Assembly (NCBI GenBank): GCA_029243485.1 | Contig: JAQWRY010000065.1 | Coordinates: 1-32,494 of the forward strand | Length of the DNA: 32,494 bases | Source: Candidatus Binatia bacterium | GTDB lineage: Bacteria > Desulfobacterota > Binatia > UBA12015 | Reading direction: 5' to 3' | Part shown: one piece after another, positions 6,635 through 15,662 of the stretch | Numbering within the stretch: the stretch's first letter is position 1 | How the letters are laid out: each line of letters starts with the position of its first letter | Translations under genes and position numbers: made by a program | The notes under the pieces: generated by a model | Seen by the model: only the letters and a program-made list of their open reading frames with translations | Databases searched by the model: none | Told to the model about the DNA's origin: nothing

Positions 6635-9109
6635 TTAGAACCTCCAGGACAGCTCGGCTCCGTACGTGCGCGGAGCGGCGTACGCCCGGGTGAGGAATCC
6701 GACGGTCGACACGGTGGGCGTCACGTTCGTGAAGTAGGCCACGTTGAGCAGGTTCTTCGCCCACAACGCGACCTGAGCGCGGTCGTCCATGAAATCGTAG
6801 GAGAAGCGTGCGTTCAGCAGGTTGTAGCCCGACTGCGTTGCCTCCGGCACCTCGGGGCCGAGCCACTGGACGGAGCTTACGTAGGCCCACTCGACGCGGG
6901 GCGTGAACCAACCCGACATCGGGCTTCCGTCGAGTCCGGGCATCGCGAAGGAGTACTGCGCGGCCAGGAACGTCTGCAGTCGCGGCGTGAACAGGAAGCG
7001 ATCGCCCGAGCGATCGAGCGGGTTTCCGTCGTAGTCGCTCAGGCCCTCGGAGAAGTCGTCGTAGGTCGCGTCGGTGTAGCCGACGTTCCCCATGATGAGA
7101 AGGCCGTCCGTCGGTGTGGTCAGCAGCTCGATCTCGAAGCCCTTGGTCGTGGCCGTTGCCGCATTGTCGGTGATGCGTGAGATGGTCGGAGCGCCGTCGG
7201 GTCCAGTCCCGGTGTCGCGGATCTGCGTCACCTGGATGTCGTCGTATTTCCCGATGAAGAACGACGTGTTGAGGGTTGCACGTTGGTCGAAGCCGATCAG
7301 CTTTAGGCCGATCTCGAAGTTGTCGAGAGTTTCAGGACCGTAGGCGAAGGCGACTCCGGACCCAACGGTGGAGCCGGAACTGGTGCCGGTGGCGACGCCG
7401 TTGAAGCCACCACCCTTGAACCCCTCCGAGTACGTGAAGTAGCCCATCACGTGGTCGAGCGGCGTGTCGGAGATGAGGTCCTCGGGAAGGGTCGCGGCGA
7501 TGCTGCCCATCGGCGTCCATGCCTGGAAGACCTTGTCGCCTGCTTCGTTGCCGGTCTGACTGCCGGTCGGGACGTCGAAGGACTCGAACGTGAGGCCCTT
7601 CTTGTCTTGCGTGTAGCGGATGCCGCCGGTGAGGCTCAGCCAGTCGAGCACGTCGTACGTGGCCTGGCCGTAGAGCGCCCACGTCCAGTTGTCGATACTT
7701 ACGGTTTGGAGGGACTGCTGGTTGAGGGCGATGGGGTTGCCCTGGCCGGGCGGCAGCACGTACGTGACGCGGTCACCGCCGTTTCCCTTCTCCCAGAAAC
7801 CGAAGGCGCCCGCGACGTAGTTGAGTCGATCGTCGAGCGCCGACCCGTTCAACTGTCCCTCTTGCATGATCTGGCGTTGGAACCCGGGCGTGCCGTCGAG
7901 CGGCGCGCCGCCACCGACGTTGGAGAGTTGCACGATGATGAAGTCCGTGCCGTCGACGTCAAAGCGCGTTCGAGGGTTCTGTTGGCGCCACGACGTGAGC
8001 GACTTCACGGAGATGTCGCCCATGAATGGCACCTCGCCCACGTCCCAATCCGCGACCATCCAGGCGCCGTAGCTCTCGAGATCGGTGAGGGCGGCCAGGT
8101 TCGAGGTCGTCTCGAACGGCGTCGTCTCGCTGCACGCCTCGGGAGACCCCGGGGGTAGCAACGACGAGAGAGGCGAATCGGGGTTCCCAACCACGCACCG
8201 TTGGGCGATGCCGTTGTTGTGATCGCGGCTCCAGGTTCCCGTGAGATCGATCGTGACGTCGTCGTGCGGCAGGAACCGGAGGGCGCCCAGGAACGCCAGG
8301 GAGTTGTGACCGTTCAGGTACTCGTCCCGGAACGAGTTGTAAGAGTAGCCGGGTGTGTTCCTCGAGGCGAAGGAGGTTCGCATGAGGAGGAGGTCGTCGA
8401 GAATCGGGATGTTCAGGGTGAACCGGGTATCGATGCTGTTGAAGTTCCCTGGCCGGACCATCGCGAAGCCCGCGAGCTCATTTGATGGCTTGACCGTCGT
8501 GATGTTGATTGCGCCGCCGACCGTGTTCTTGCCGAAAAGCGTTCCTTGCGGCCCGCGTAGGACCTCGACCTGTTGCACGTCCACGATGTTGACGAGCGTG
8601 CCGAGGGCGCGCGGGAGGAAGACTCCATCGACGTAGACGCCCACGCCGGGGTCGAAGGCGATCTCGGTCGACGACGTTCCGACGCCGCGGATCCGGATGT
8701 TGCTCTGCGCCCCGGTGTTGTCCGTCTGGAAGGTCAGGTTGGGTACGAGCGTCTGGATGTCGTCGAGGCGCTCGACGCCGGATTCGCGCAGGGCGTTCTC
8801 GGAGAGGGCCGTCACGGAGACCGGAGTGTCCTCGAGGAACTCCTGCCTCTTTCGGGCCTGGACGACGATCTCCTCGACCGCCTTCGCCTGACGACGCGAG
8901 ATGCCGGGCACGTGGCCCGATGACTCGAGGCGTTCCGCCTGCGCGCCGGCCGCGTCGACTTCGTCCTCCTCTCCACCTCGTGCCCCCTGCGTTTCGACCG
9001 ATTCGGCGTAGCTCGAAGGCGCTTCGGGCGGCTGCGCCGCGGAGGGCGTGCCGAGGACGAACACGAGACCAAGGGTCAGCGGCGCGTAGGGTAGGGCCGA
9101 GTGTCGCAT
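6635..9109 (-). CDS. TonB-dependent outer-membrane receptor
   Basis: 824-residue outer-membrane transporter, probably for the hydrophobic substrate of this cluster. A signal peptide ends near residue 25 (TPSAAQ). An acidic, low-complexity stretch follows, then a TonB-box-like EEIVVQA (79-85). The plug runs about 88-207 and includes the signature RGVGTSSTEIAFDPGVGVYVDG and VEVLRGPQGTLFGKNTVGGA. The remainder is a 22-strand-type barrel ending in aromatic F (SWRF). Length and ending are complete. It is the only gene of its unit and is driven by the shared promoter at 9167-9194, so it should be induced together with the TetR1 unit and the kinase 3/ligase unit. Substrate specificity cannot be read from the sequence; iron-siderophore uptake is an alternative role, but the context disfavours it. 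Confidence 0.95.
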   Translation of the reverse strand: MRHSALPYAPLTLGLVFVLGTPSAAQPPEAPSSYAESVETQGARGGEEDEVDAAGAQAERLESSGHVPGISRRQAKAVEEIVVQARKRQEFLEDTPVSVTALSENALRESGVERLDDIQTLVPNLTFQTDNTGAQSNIRIRGVGTSSTEIAFDPGVGVYVDGVFLPRALGTLVNIVDVQQVEVLRGPQGTLFGKNTVGGAINITTVKPSNELAGFAMVRPGNFNSIDTRFTLNIPILDDLLLMRTSFASRNTPGYSYNSFRDEYLNGHNSLAFLGALRFLPHDDVTIDLTGTWSRDHNNGIAQRCVVGNPDSPLSSLLPPGSPEACSETTPFETTSNLAALTDLESYGAWMVADWDVGEVPFMGDISVKSLTSWRQQNPRTRFDVDGTDFIIVQLSNVGGGAPLDGTPGFQRQIMQEGQLNGSALDDRLNYVAGAFGFWEKGNGGDRVTYVLPPGQGNPIALNQQSLQTVSIDNWTWALYGQATYDVLDWLSLTGGIRYTQDKKGLTFESFDVPTGSQTGNEAGDKVFQAWTPMGSIAATLPEDLISDTPLDHVMGYFTYSEGFKGGGFNGVATGTSSGSTVGSGVAFAYGPETLDNFEIGLKLIGFDQRATLNTSFFIGKYDDIQVTQIRDTGTGPDGAPTISRITDNAATATTKGFEIELLTTPTDGLLIMGNVGYTDATYDDFSEGLSDYDGNPLDRSGDRFLFTPRLQTFLAAQYSFAMPGLDGSPMSGWFTPRVEWAYVSSVQWLGPEVPEATQSGYNLLNARFSYDFMDDRAQVALWAKNLLNVAYFTNVTPTVSTVGFLTRAYAAPRTYGAELSWRF

Positions 9110-9146
9110 CGGAGAATTCCTTTCTACTGACGGGGCGTCTTCGGAC

Positions 9147-9174
9147 TTGCCGGAACGATCATCGGTCCTATATT
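9147..9174 (+). promoter_or_regulatory. Candidate divergent promoter for the amidohydrolase/TetR2/kinase unit
   Basis: Plus strand TTGCCG (9147-9152), 16-bp spacer, TATATT (9169-9174). The predicted start near 9181 lies inside the operator palindrome, so the same repressor could silence both directions. The first rightward gene begins at 9258. Confidence 0.45.
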
Positions 9175-9194
9175 GACATCGATATCAAAAGCAA
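9167..9194 (-). promoter_or_regulatory. Shared promoter/operator, copy B (leftward, to the TonB receptor)
   Basis: On the minus strand: -35 TTGCTT, spacer TTGATATCGATGTCAA, -10 TATAGG. The 16-bp spacer is a palindrome with a single mismatched pair, the best of the three copies. The predicted start near 9160 leaves a leader of about 50 nt before the receptor ATG at 9109. See the copies at 4569-4596 and 30303-30330. Confidence 0.75.
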
Positions 9195-9257
9195 GAGCCG
9201 AGGGGCCGTCTGAGCGGGCGGCGCCTGGGACCCGTCGCGATTGGGAGAAGAGAACTC

Positions 9258-10505
9258 ATGAACGCCACGAACGAATCGTCGCCCTACATCTGCATCACGG
9301 CCGACACGCACGCAGGCGCGTCGATCGACACGTATCGCGGCTACCTCGAGCCACGCTATCGCGACGAGTTCGACGAGTGGCGTGGCGGCTACCGAAACCC
9401 GTCGAAGAAGAAGCACGGCGGCAGGAAGACGAAGAACTGGGACTCGGCCGAGCGCCTTTCAGACCTGAAGGGCGACGGTGTGGTCGGGGAGGTGCTCTTC
9501 CCGAACACGGTTCCTCCCTTCTATCGGACGGCGTTCCACATCGCGCCGCCCGTCTCGCACGCGCACTACCCGCATGCACTCGTGGGTACGCGTGCACACA
9601 ACCGCTGGCTCGCGGACTTTTGCCGAGAGGCGCCGCAACGTCGTGCCGGGATCGGGCTGATCCACTTGAACGACATCGACGACGCGATCGAAGACGTGAA
9701 GTGGATCGCGGAGAACGGGCTGCGGGGCGGAGTCCTCTTGCCCCTTCCGTCGCCCGGTGAGCACTGGCTCCAACCTCTCAACCACCCGGACTACGACCGG
9801 CTGTGGGCGGTCATCCAGGACTGTGACCTGCCGATCAACCAACACTCCGGGCAGGGCTCGCCGCCGTACTGCGAAGGGCAGGGGTCGAAGGTGCTCTGGG
9901 CGTTGGAGATGCCGTTCTACGTGCAGCGCGGTTACACGAGCCTGATCATGGGTGGCGTGTTCGAGCGCTTCCCCGGATTGAAGTATTGCTTGACGGAATC
10001 GGGATGCTCGTGGGCGCCGGCGCTCCTCCGCCGGATGGATCAGCTCTACTACTCGTGGAAGGCCGGTGCGATTGGAGAGATCGACGTCGCGAAGGACCCG
10101 GCGCTCAAGGAGCCTCCGAGTTTCTATGCGCGGCGCAACTGTTGGTACGGGGCGAGTTTTCCGGGGCCGCGGGAGGTCGAGGGGCGAGACTTCGTGGGCA
10201 AGGACAAGATCCTGTGGGGCAACGACTATCCCCATCACGAGGGAAGCTATCCTTACTCGCGGGAGAACATGCGTCTCGCCTTCTCCCAAGTTCCCGAGGA
10301 CGAGGTCCGCATGATGCTCGGGGAGAATGCGGCCAAGCTTTACAACTTCGACCTCGACGCTTTGCGGCAGGAAGCCAACGAGGCCAACATCACTCCCGAT
10401 CTCGTGGCGACGCCTCTCGACGAGATCCCCGAGGACTCGACGTGCCTGGCGTTTCTGCGGGTACGCGCGGAGCAGGCGGCGAAGAGCAAGGCGGCGCGGA
10501 GGTGA
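9258..10505 (+). CDS. Amidohydrolase family (ACMSD-like TIM-barrel) protein 1
   Basis: 415 residues, cytosolic, related to PF04909 metal-dependent hydrolases and decarboxylases. The start at 9258 has a GGGAGAAGAG site. The first-strand metal motif, usually HxH, is D16-T-H18 here. H196 in INQHSGQG and D323 in LWGNDYPHHEGSYP are the other expected metal and catalytic positions, with a TESGCSWAP segment between them. The C-terminal tail of about 50 residues beyond the LYNFD end is longer than in most relatives. Members hydrolyse or decarboxylate ring and beta-keto compounds; two paralogues lie in this window (20408-21490 and 24751-25968). The family is sure; the substrate is unknown. Confidence 0.9.
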   Translation: MNATNESSPYICITADTHAGASIDTYRGYLEPRYRDEFDEWRGGYRNPSKKKHGGRKTKNWDSAERLSDLKGDGVVGEVLFPNTVPPFYRTAFHIAPPVSHAHYPHALVGTRAHNRWLADFCREAPQRRAGIGLIHLNDIDDAIEDVKWIAENGLRGGVLLPLPSPGEHWLQPLNHPDYDRLWAVIQDCDLPINQHSGQGSPPYCEGQGSKVLWALEMPFYVQRGYTSLIMGGVFERFPGLKYCLTESGCSWAPALLRRMDQLYYSWKAGAIGEIDVAKDPALKEPPSFYARRNCWYGASFPGPREVEGRDFVGKDKILWGNDYPHHEGSYPYSRENMRLAFSQVPEDEVRMMLGENAAKLYNFDLDALRQEANEANITPDLVATPLDEIPEDSTCLAFLRVRAEQAAKSKAARR

Positions 10506-10587
10506 GCGAAGCGCGACACGGCGCGAACTCGCTGAGCGCCGTTCCGGGTGCCGCGAGCCGAATATGCAGAAGGTGGAGGGTGTGAGA

Positions 10588-11220
10588 ATGTCGGAGCCCG
10601 CCGTTTCGACGGAAGGAAACGTGCCCCGCTCGCCGAAGGGGGCGAAGACCCGGGCGCGGCTGGTCAAGGCGGCCAAGACGGTCTTCGAGCGCGACGGATT
10701 CCTGAACGCTCGAATTTCGGACATAGCGAGCCAGGCCGGCGTCTCGCACGGGTCGTTCTACCATTACTTCGACTCGAAGGAGGAGATCTTCCGCGAGGTG
10801 GCGGAGGCAGCGGAGAGCGTCCTGACGTCGCCGCCCGAGCAGACCGCGCCTCCGCCTAGCTCTCCGATCGAGCGCATTCGCCGGGCGAACCGACGCTACC
10901 TCGAGCAGTACCGCGATGAGGCTCGAATCATGGGTGTCGTCGAGGAGGTCTCCCGATACGACGAGCACGTCCGCGCGGTGCGCGCGGAGACCCATAAGCA
11001 CTTTGCCGACCGGGCCGAGCGCAACATCCGTCAGCTGCAGGACGACGGTCGGGTCGACGCGGCCATCTCACCGCCGATCGCCGCGATGGCACTCGGAGCA
11101 ATGGTCGCGCGCTTCGCGGAACTCTGGCTCGTGCAGGGGTCGGCAGAATACCAGTTCGACGAGGCCGTCGATCAGCTGACGCGCCTGTGGTGCAACGCTC
11201 TCGGTCTCGAAGAGAGCTGA
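10588..11220 (+). CDS. TetR family transcriptional regulator (TetR2)
   Basis: 210-residue TetR repressor. The helix-turn-helix is at about 21-67, with RISDIASQAGVSHGSFYHYFDSKEEIF as a classical recognition segment, followed by a helical effector domain. The ATG at 10588 is preferred because GTGGAGGGTG precedes it; an in-frame ATG at 10564 has no ribosome site. It is unrelated in detail to TetR1. It lies between an amidohydrolase and a kinase in one rightward unit and may control that unit. It is the main rival of TetR1 for the shared operator, since the promoter region at 9147-9194 controls its own transcription unit. Confidence 0.9.
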   Translation: MSEPAVSTEGNVPRSPKGAKTRARLVKAAKTVFERDGFLNARISDIASQAGVSHGSFYHYFDSKEEIFREVAEAAESVLTSPPEQTAPPPSSPIERIRRANRRYLEQYRDEARIMGVVEEVSRYDEHVRAVRAETHKHFADRAERNIRQLQDDGRVDAAISPPIAAMALGAMVARFAELWLVQGSAEYQFDEAVDQLTRLWCNALGLEES

Positions 11221-11238
11221 TCAGGCGGCCGCAACGTC

Positions 11239-12327
11239 ATGACGAGCAATGAAGTGCACGACCAGCTCACGGAATGGTTGGCGGCGCAGCAGCCGGGCGT
11301 AGACGACCTCCGTATCGCGGGCCTTGACCGAGTCGAGTTCGGGCACTCGGCTGAGATGTTGGCGCTCACGCTCGCTTGGCGAGCCGACGGTGTCGAGCGC
11401 CGGCAGGATGTGGTGGTCCGCCTTCGGCCACCGCCGCCTGGGCTGCTCGAGCCGTACGACATGGAACGGCAGTTCCAGGTTCTGCGAGCGCTCGGGGAGA
11501 CGGACGTGCGTTCGCCAGGTGCGCTCTGGTTAGAGCCGACGGGCGACGTTCTGGGTCGGCCCTTCTACGTGATGCAGCGTCTCGACGGGGAGGTGTACGA
11601 GCGCGAGGTTCCCGACGAGATTCGCGCCGCACCCCAGCGCGTCCGGCGGATGTCGGAGAATCTGGTACGCGAGATCGCACGGATCCACCAGGTCGATCTG
11701 GCCGCGACCGGGCTCGCCGACCTCGGCGACGGCACGGAGTACCTCGATCGCCAGCTGAAGCACTGGGCGAGCGAGATTCACCGGGTGAAGCGCGGTCCGG
11801 TGCCGGGGCTCGAGAGACTTCACGCGGAGCTTCTCGAGAGCCAGCCCGAGCCCTGCCCGCGGGTCGCGCTCGTCCACGGGGACACCAAGCCCGGCAACTT
11901 CGCCTTCGTTGGCGACGACGTGAGCGCTGTGTTCGACTGGGAGATGACCGACGTGGGCGACCCGCTCGCCGACATTGGTTGGGCAGAGGTGACCTGGCCG
12001 CTCGCGGGTTTCACCGCGCTTCCCGGCGCGCTCTCGGGCGACGAGCTCGTCACGCTCTACGAAGAGTTGACCGGAACCATGGTTCGGCACCGCGAGTGGT
12101 ACCGAGCGTTTCAGGGCTTCAAGATGACCGTGATCCTGTTTCTGGGCTCGATGCTCGTGGACAGTGGCGCGAGCGACGATCTCCGGCTCGCGTCGATGGG
12201 CGGAGTCGTTCCGATGTTCACGGACCGGGCCCTGAAGGAGCTGGGGATCGACGAAGCTCTCGATTCCGGTCCTGTAGCTCCTCGCGACGAGCGTCTTCGA
12301 GCCGTGAAGGCCAAGGCCGGCGCCTGA
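11239..12327 (+). CDS. Aminoglycoside-phosphotransferase-fold kinase 1 (ACAD10/11 or LvaA-like)
   Basis: 362-residue APH/choline-kinase-fold protein. The catalytic loop is H213-G-D215-TKPGN220 and the metal-binding DWE begins at D233 (FDWEMTDVGDPLADIGW). The N-lobe carries a PFYVMQRLDG segment. The pattern matches the ACAD10/11-type branch rather than antibiotic-resistance enzymes. In known systems (LvaA, ACAD11) this branch phosphorylates 4-hydroxyacyl-CoA before dehydration. It sits 18 bp after TetR2 with only a weak ribosome site, and it faces kinase 2 tail to tail across 82 bp. Resistance is unlikely given the catabolic surroundings. Confidence 0.85.
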   Translation: MTSNEVHDQLTEWLAAQQPGVDDLRIAGLDRVEFGHSAEMLALTLAWRADGVERRQDVVVRLRPPPPGLLEPYDMERQFQVLRALGETDVRSPGALWLEPTGDVLGRPFYVMQRLDGEVYEREVPDEIRAAPQRVRRMSENLVREIARIHQVDLAATGLADLGDGTEYLDRQLKHWASEIHRVKRGPVPGLERLHAELLESQPEPCPRVALVHGDTKPGNFAFVGDDVSAVFDWEMTDVGDPLADIGWAEVTWPLAGFTALPGALSGDELVTLYEELTGTMVRHREWYRAFQGFKMTVILFLGSMLVDSGASDDLRLASMGGVVPMFTDRALKELGIDEALDSGPVAPRDERLRAVKAKAGA

Positions 12328-12409
12328 GCGTCCCGGACCCGGTTCGTCGCCGGAATCTGGCAGGGGCTCGAGTTCTCCGCGGTCGCGGTCGAAGGTGAGG
12401 CGCGGCGGT

Positions 12410-13477
12410 TCAACCGTCGACCACGGCGAAGGCGTCGTGGTCGTCCACCGCAGTACCCATACGCTCGAGGAGTGCGGTGGTGATCGGCGGATCGACCTGC
12501 TGTGTGATTGCCCAGAGGTAGAACCCGTGAACCAGGCCGTACCGAAGGTCGGCCCACGCCTGTTCTTCTGTCGGGGCGTCGACCCCACCCGCAGCAAGCG
12601 CTCCGAGGTAGTGGCGGACGAGGTCTCTCTCCGTTCGGCGGCGGTCGTCCACCGTGAGGGTGGCGGCGAGGTGGTAGCCGAGGTCGAGGTACCACGGGCC
12701 CCGCTGCGCGAGCTGCCAGTCGACGAGAGCCGGCCGGCCGTCCGCGTCGAGGAACAGGTTGCTGACGTGTGGATCCCCGTGGATGACCGACCACGGCCGG
12801 GCCGACGAAACGCGGTCCACCACCGCCCGGTAGGATCGGTAGAGCCGCTCGGTGTCCCGGACTGCAGACGGAACGCGCGCACCGATGGGTCCGTCGAAGT
12901 TGCTGCTGATCTCGGCGACCCCCCGTCCCCGAGCGATCTTCTCCAGACGGGGAGCGAGCCAGCCGGTCGTCTCGACCGAAGGCCTCAGCCATGTCTTCGC
13001 GTGCAGCTTCGCGAGTTCCTCGAGGGTCTGCGCGGTTTGGTCGGGCGAGTACGGGCTCAGCGAGTCGAGGAAGGTGGCGCCCCGGGCCACGACGTCCTCG
13101 GTCACCAAGATGCTGTCGTCCGTGTCGACGTCGACGTGCGCGTAGACGCACTCGAGCGTCCGGACTCCGGTCTCCTCGGCGAGGTCACGGTAGAAGCCCG
13201 CCTCCGGCACGCCGACGAAACGCAGGGCCCGGCCGAGCTCGTTGAAGTACCCCTTCACGCAGAGCGCCGGCGACAACCCGTCCGGCACGCCGCCGGCGCA
13301 CTCGATGCGAAAGCGCGCATTCGTCGTGATTCGGCTGACCACCGGACCGGGGTGCACGTGGGAGACCTCGATGCCCGGGTACTTCGTAGCGAGGGCCGCG
13401 CTCAGCCACTCCGGGGAGAGGGCCTGCTCGAGCGTGGTGGGGATCGGGGGGTGATCGCGTTCGGTCGCGGGGCTCAC
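12410..13477 (-). CDS. Aminoglycoside-phosphotransferase-fold kinase 2
   Basis: 355 residues. The GTG at 13477 is taken as start because it overlaps the stop of the preceding esterase gene by GTGA, the same coupling used elsewhere in this operon; the longer frame into that gene is an antisense artefact. Motifs are the catalytic loop HGDPHVSN (233-240, D235) and DWQ from D253 (LVDWQLAQRGPWYLDLGY). The N-terminal stretch ALSPEWLSAALATKYPGIEVS resembles that of kinase 3 (30432-31484), so those two are closer to each other than to kinase 1. It is the last gene of the ten-gene leftward operon. A role phosphorylating a hydroxyacyl-CoA or a related alcohol is inferred from LvaA and ACAD10/11. Confidence 0.87.
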   Translation of the reverse strand: MSPATERDHPPIPTTLEQALSPEWLSAALATKYPGIEVSHVHPGPVVSRITTNARFRIECAGGVPDGLSPALCVKGYFNELGRALRFVGVPEAGFYRDLAEETGVRTLECVYAHVDVDTDDSILVTEDVVARGATFLDSLSPYSPDQTAQTLEELAKLHAKTWLRPSVETTGWLAPRLEKIARGRGVAEISSNFDGPIGARVPSAVRDTERLYRSYRAVVDRVSSARPWSVIHGDPHVSNLFLDADGRPALVDWQLAQRGPWYLDLGYHLAATLTVDDRRRTERDLVRHYLGALAAGGVDAPTEEQAWADLRYGLVHGFYLWAITQQVDPPITTALLERMGTAVDDHDAFAVVDG

Positions 13478-15249
13478 CAGTCCCCCGGAAGAGTGGAGCC
13501 GTCGCGCACCGTGGGCGGCGTAATGCTCCGAGACGTCTCGAAGGAGCCGTGTGCGATCAGTGGCAGGCGAACCGACGACGCAGACGTGCCTCCGTAGTGG
13601 ATCGTGTAGACGCCGCCCGGAAGGGTCTCGCGCATGGGTTCGGTGAGGTTGCATCCCCACGGTGGGTTCCCGATCACGAACCCGCAGTTTTCCGCACGCG
13701 GTCGGGTGGAGAGGCGGACCCCCAGGCGGTGCCCGGGCTCGATCGACCAGAGGGTTGGGACGAGGGGGACGTCGATGCCGGTGCGTTGGTCGGGGAGGAG
13801 TGGTTCGTCTCGGTCGAGCGCCAAGTAGGGGCGAATGAGCTCTCCGTCCGCGTCGGTCCACGACCGGTCGGTGTCGAGGCCGCGACGGGACCCGAGCACA
13901 CTGCCGTGCGAGATGACTGCGCGCGCTCCGTCGGGAGCGACGTCCAGAAGCTCGATTAGGAGCTGCGCATTCGTATTCGACGACGAGATCTCCAGGCGCG
14001 CGGCCATCGGCCCGGCGAGCACCGCTCCGTCGGAAAAAGGTGCGCTCGTGTACTCGACGGACGCCGAGACCTCCTCGGGGGGAACCCACGTGAGTGTGTC
14101 TCGTCCGGCGGCGGCAGCGGATCCCGCGAGCTCTCCCGCCTGTGTCAGGTAGAGCGCGGTGGAGTCGTCGGTCAGGGGATACCTCTTCGCATTGATCCAC
14201 CTGTTCGACGCGAGCTCTTGCAGGTGCAGCGGCGTACGCGTGTTTTTCGGTAGGCCGGTGTCGATGCCCTTGATCCACGTGTCGTACCACTGGAGCTCGA
14301 TTCCCTGGTCGAGCCCGCCCGCGTGCGCCCAATCGCCAATGATCGCTTGGTATCGTCCGGTCACCGGTTGATCGTCCCTCATGGGCGCGAAGACGCCGCG
14401 TCCGGCCGAGAGGTTCTGCAGGGCCGCGTACAGTTCGAGGGCACCGAGAGCGCCGCCTTCGCCCCAGCCGACCCACATCAGCATGGGAATGCCGGTTGCG
14501 GCGATCGCCGGGGCGCGTGCGACTCGGTCGAGGTTTCGCCAGTAGTCGCGGTAGTAGCCGCGGTCTCCGCCGGGAAGCGCGTCGGGCCAGACCCCCGGCC
14601 ACGCGGTGGCGATGGGTCCCGGGATGCCGTTGTCGAACAGCGTGTCTCGGTACGAGTCGCCGGTGAAGCAACCCGGGATCATCGCCTTCACAGGAGAGTC
14701 GGGACCGAGCTGGGTTGCGGCCTCGAGCTGGTTGATTCCGAGGAAGGAGCATCCCCACAGCCCGACGTTGCCGTCCGATCCGCCAAGCCGCGACGCCCAG
14801 GCCACGAGCTCGGCTCCGTCCTCGGCCGTGCGCGGGGTGAACAACTCCGCGCCCGATCCCCCCGAGCGCGATGTGCCGCGTACGTCGACACCGGCAAAGA
14901 TGTACCCGCGGCTCACGAAGAAGCTCCCCGCCGTGGCCGCGATGTTCCCGCCGTACGGGTTCTGGGTCAGGATGACCGGGAACGAGCCATTCGCGCGCTC
15001 ACCGGTTTCGAGGTCCGCCGGATAGTTGACGTCGGCGACCAAGATGACGCCGTCGCTCATCGGGAGCTCGACGTCTGTCTGCGTAAAGTTGCCGAACGTC
15101 GGTTCGGGAGGCGACCAGCGGCCGCCGGGGTAGGGCGTGCTGGGCCCGTCGTCGCCGAGCAGCGTGTCTCCGCAGCCGATGGCGGTGATCGATAGCGCGA
15201 GGACGACTGCGGCCGTGACGGCGGAGAACCGGTTGTCGAGACGTCTCAC
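13474..15249 (-). CDS. CocE/NonD-type (X-Pro dipeptidyl-peptidase S15-like) hydrolase, lipoprotein
   Basis: 591-residue alpha/beta hydrolase. The GTG start at 15249 overlaps the DUF35 stop (GTGA). MRRLDNRFS and a hydrophobic stretch end in lipobox AIGC (Cys26), so it is exported and lipid-anchored. ELPMSDGVILVADVNYP is the CocE N-terminal pattern. S168 in GLWGCSFLG is the nucleophile (family GxxGxSYxG) and H309 in GDWAHAG the catalytic His. The usual acid in a GWYD-type motif aligns with E264 in VGWGEGG, an odd replacement. The C-terminal jelly-roll domain ends near GSFETS. It probably cleaves an ester or amide outside the cytoplasm, releasing the substrate for uptake. Confidence 0.88.
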   Translation of the reverse strand: MRRLDNRFSAVTAAVVLALSITAIGCGDTLLGDDGPSTPYPGGRWSPPEPTFGNFTQTDVELPMSDGVILVADVNYPADLETGERANGSFPVILTQNPYGGNIAATAGSFFVSRGYIFAGVDVRGTSRSGGSGAELFTPRTAEDGAELVAWASRLGGSDGNVGLWGCSFLGINQLEAATQLGPDSPVKAMIPGCFTGDSYRDTLFDNGIPGPIATAWPGVWPDALPGGDRGYYRDYWRNLDRVARAPAIAATGIPMLMWVGWGEGGALGALELYAALQNLSAGRGVFAPMRDDQPVTGRYQAIIGDWAHAGGLDQGIELQWYDTWIKGIDTGLPKNTRTPLHLQELASNRWINAKRYPLTDDSTALYLTQAGELAGSAAAAGRDTLTWVPPEEVSASVEYTSAPFSDGAVLAGPMAARLEISSSNTNAQLLIELLDVAPDGARAVISHGSVLGSRRGLDTDRSWTDADGELIRPYLALDRDEPLLPDQRTGIDVPLVPTLWSIEPGHRLGVRLSTRPRAENCGFVIGNPPWGCNLTEPMRETLPGGVYTIHYGGTSASSVRLPLIAHGSFETSRSITPPTVRDGSTLPGDW

Positions 15250-15662
15250 GTCGGACTCCTCTGCGGTCGGAACCGCGGCAGCGTGACTTCATCGGACACG
15301 TCGTCGAAGACGACCTCGACGGGCATGCCAATGTGGATCTCCTCGTTCGCGCAGTCGACGACGTTCGAGTGGAAGAACGGGCCCTCTTCGAGTTCCACGA
15401 CGACGACGTTGTACGGAACGCGGTCCACCAACTCGCGGCGGAACACCTGGTGGATGATCGAGAACGTGTGCACGAGGCCGCGTCCACTGCCGCGCACCCA
15501 CTCCATGCCCTCGCGCCCCGTCTCCGGATCGCAGACCGCGGGCCAATGATATCGACCGGTCACCTGCGATCGTTGGAGCAGGAACTCGCGGCGCCGGCAG
15601 GCCTCCCAGAAGGGGCGGTCCAGATCGTCCGGCGCGAGGTCGAGCGGGTTGCGTGTACTCAT
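15246..15662 (-). CDS. DUF35 / OB-fold protein, partner of the thiolase-fold protein
   Basis: 138 residues. The ATG at 15662 overlaps the stop of the thiolase gene (ATGA). DLDRPFWEACRRREFLLQRSQVTGRYHWP is the DUF35 N-terminal helix and zinc-ribbon region. The usual CxxC pairs are gone: only C44 remains near the expected site. The OB-fold part is VRGSGRGLVHTFSIIHQVF...VPYNVVVVELEEGPFFHSNVVD. DUF35 proteins form complexes with thiolase-like proteins; the Ltp2-DUF35 pair performs a retro-aldol cleavage in steroid side-chain degradation. Gene order and coupling strongly imply such a complex here. Confidence 0.85.
   Translation of the reverse strand: MSTRNPLDLAPDDLDRPFWEACRRREFLLQRSQVTGRYHWPAVCDPETGREGMEWVRGSGRGLVHTFSIIHQVFRRELVDRVPYNVVVVELEEGPFFHSNVVDCANEEIHIGMPVEVVFDDVSDEVTLPRFRPQRSPT

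Noticed and set aside
10506-10587. GGCGC...GCGCC inverted repeat before TetR2
   Set aside because: Arms of only 5 bp in GC-rich DNA, not shared with any other site in the window.
11239-12327. Antibiotic resistance by aminoglycoside phosphotransferase
   Set aside because: The motif style and the catabolic neighbours fit the ACAD10/11-LvaA branch, and three paralogues in one CoA cluster make resistance unlikely.
12328-12409. Possible terminator hairpin in the convergent gap
   Set aside because: Only short imperfect GC repeats, with no stable stem followed by a T-run on either strand.
12410-14758. A 782-codon minus-strand open frame running from kinase 2 into the esterase region
   Set aside because: Only the last 355 codons match a protein family; the rest is Arg/Pro-rich and out of frame under the well-supported CocE gene.
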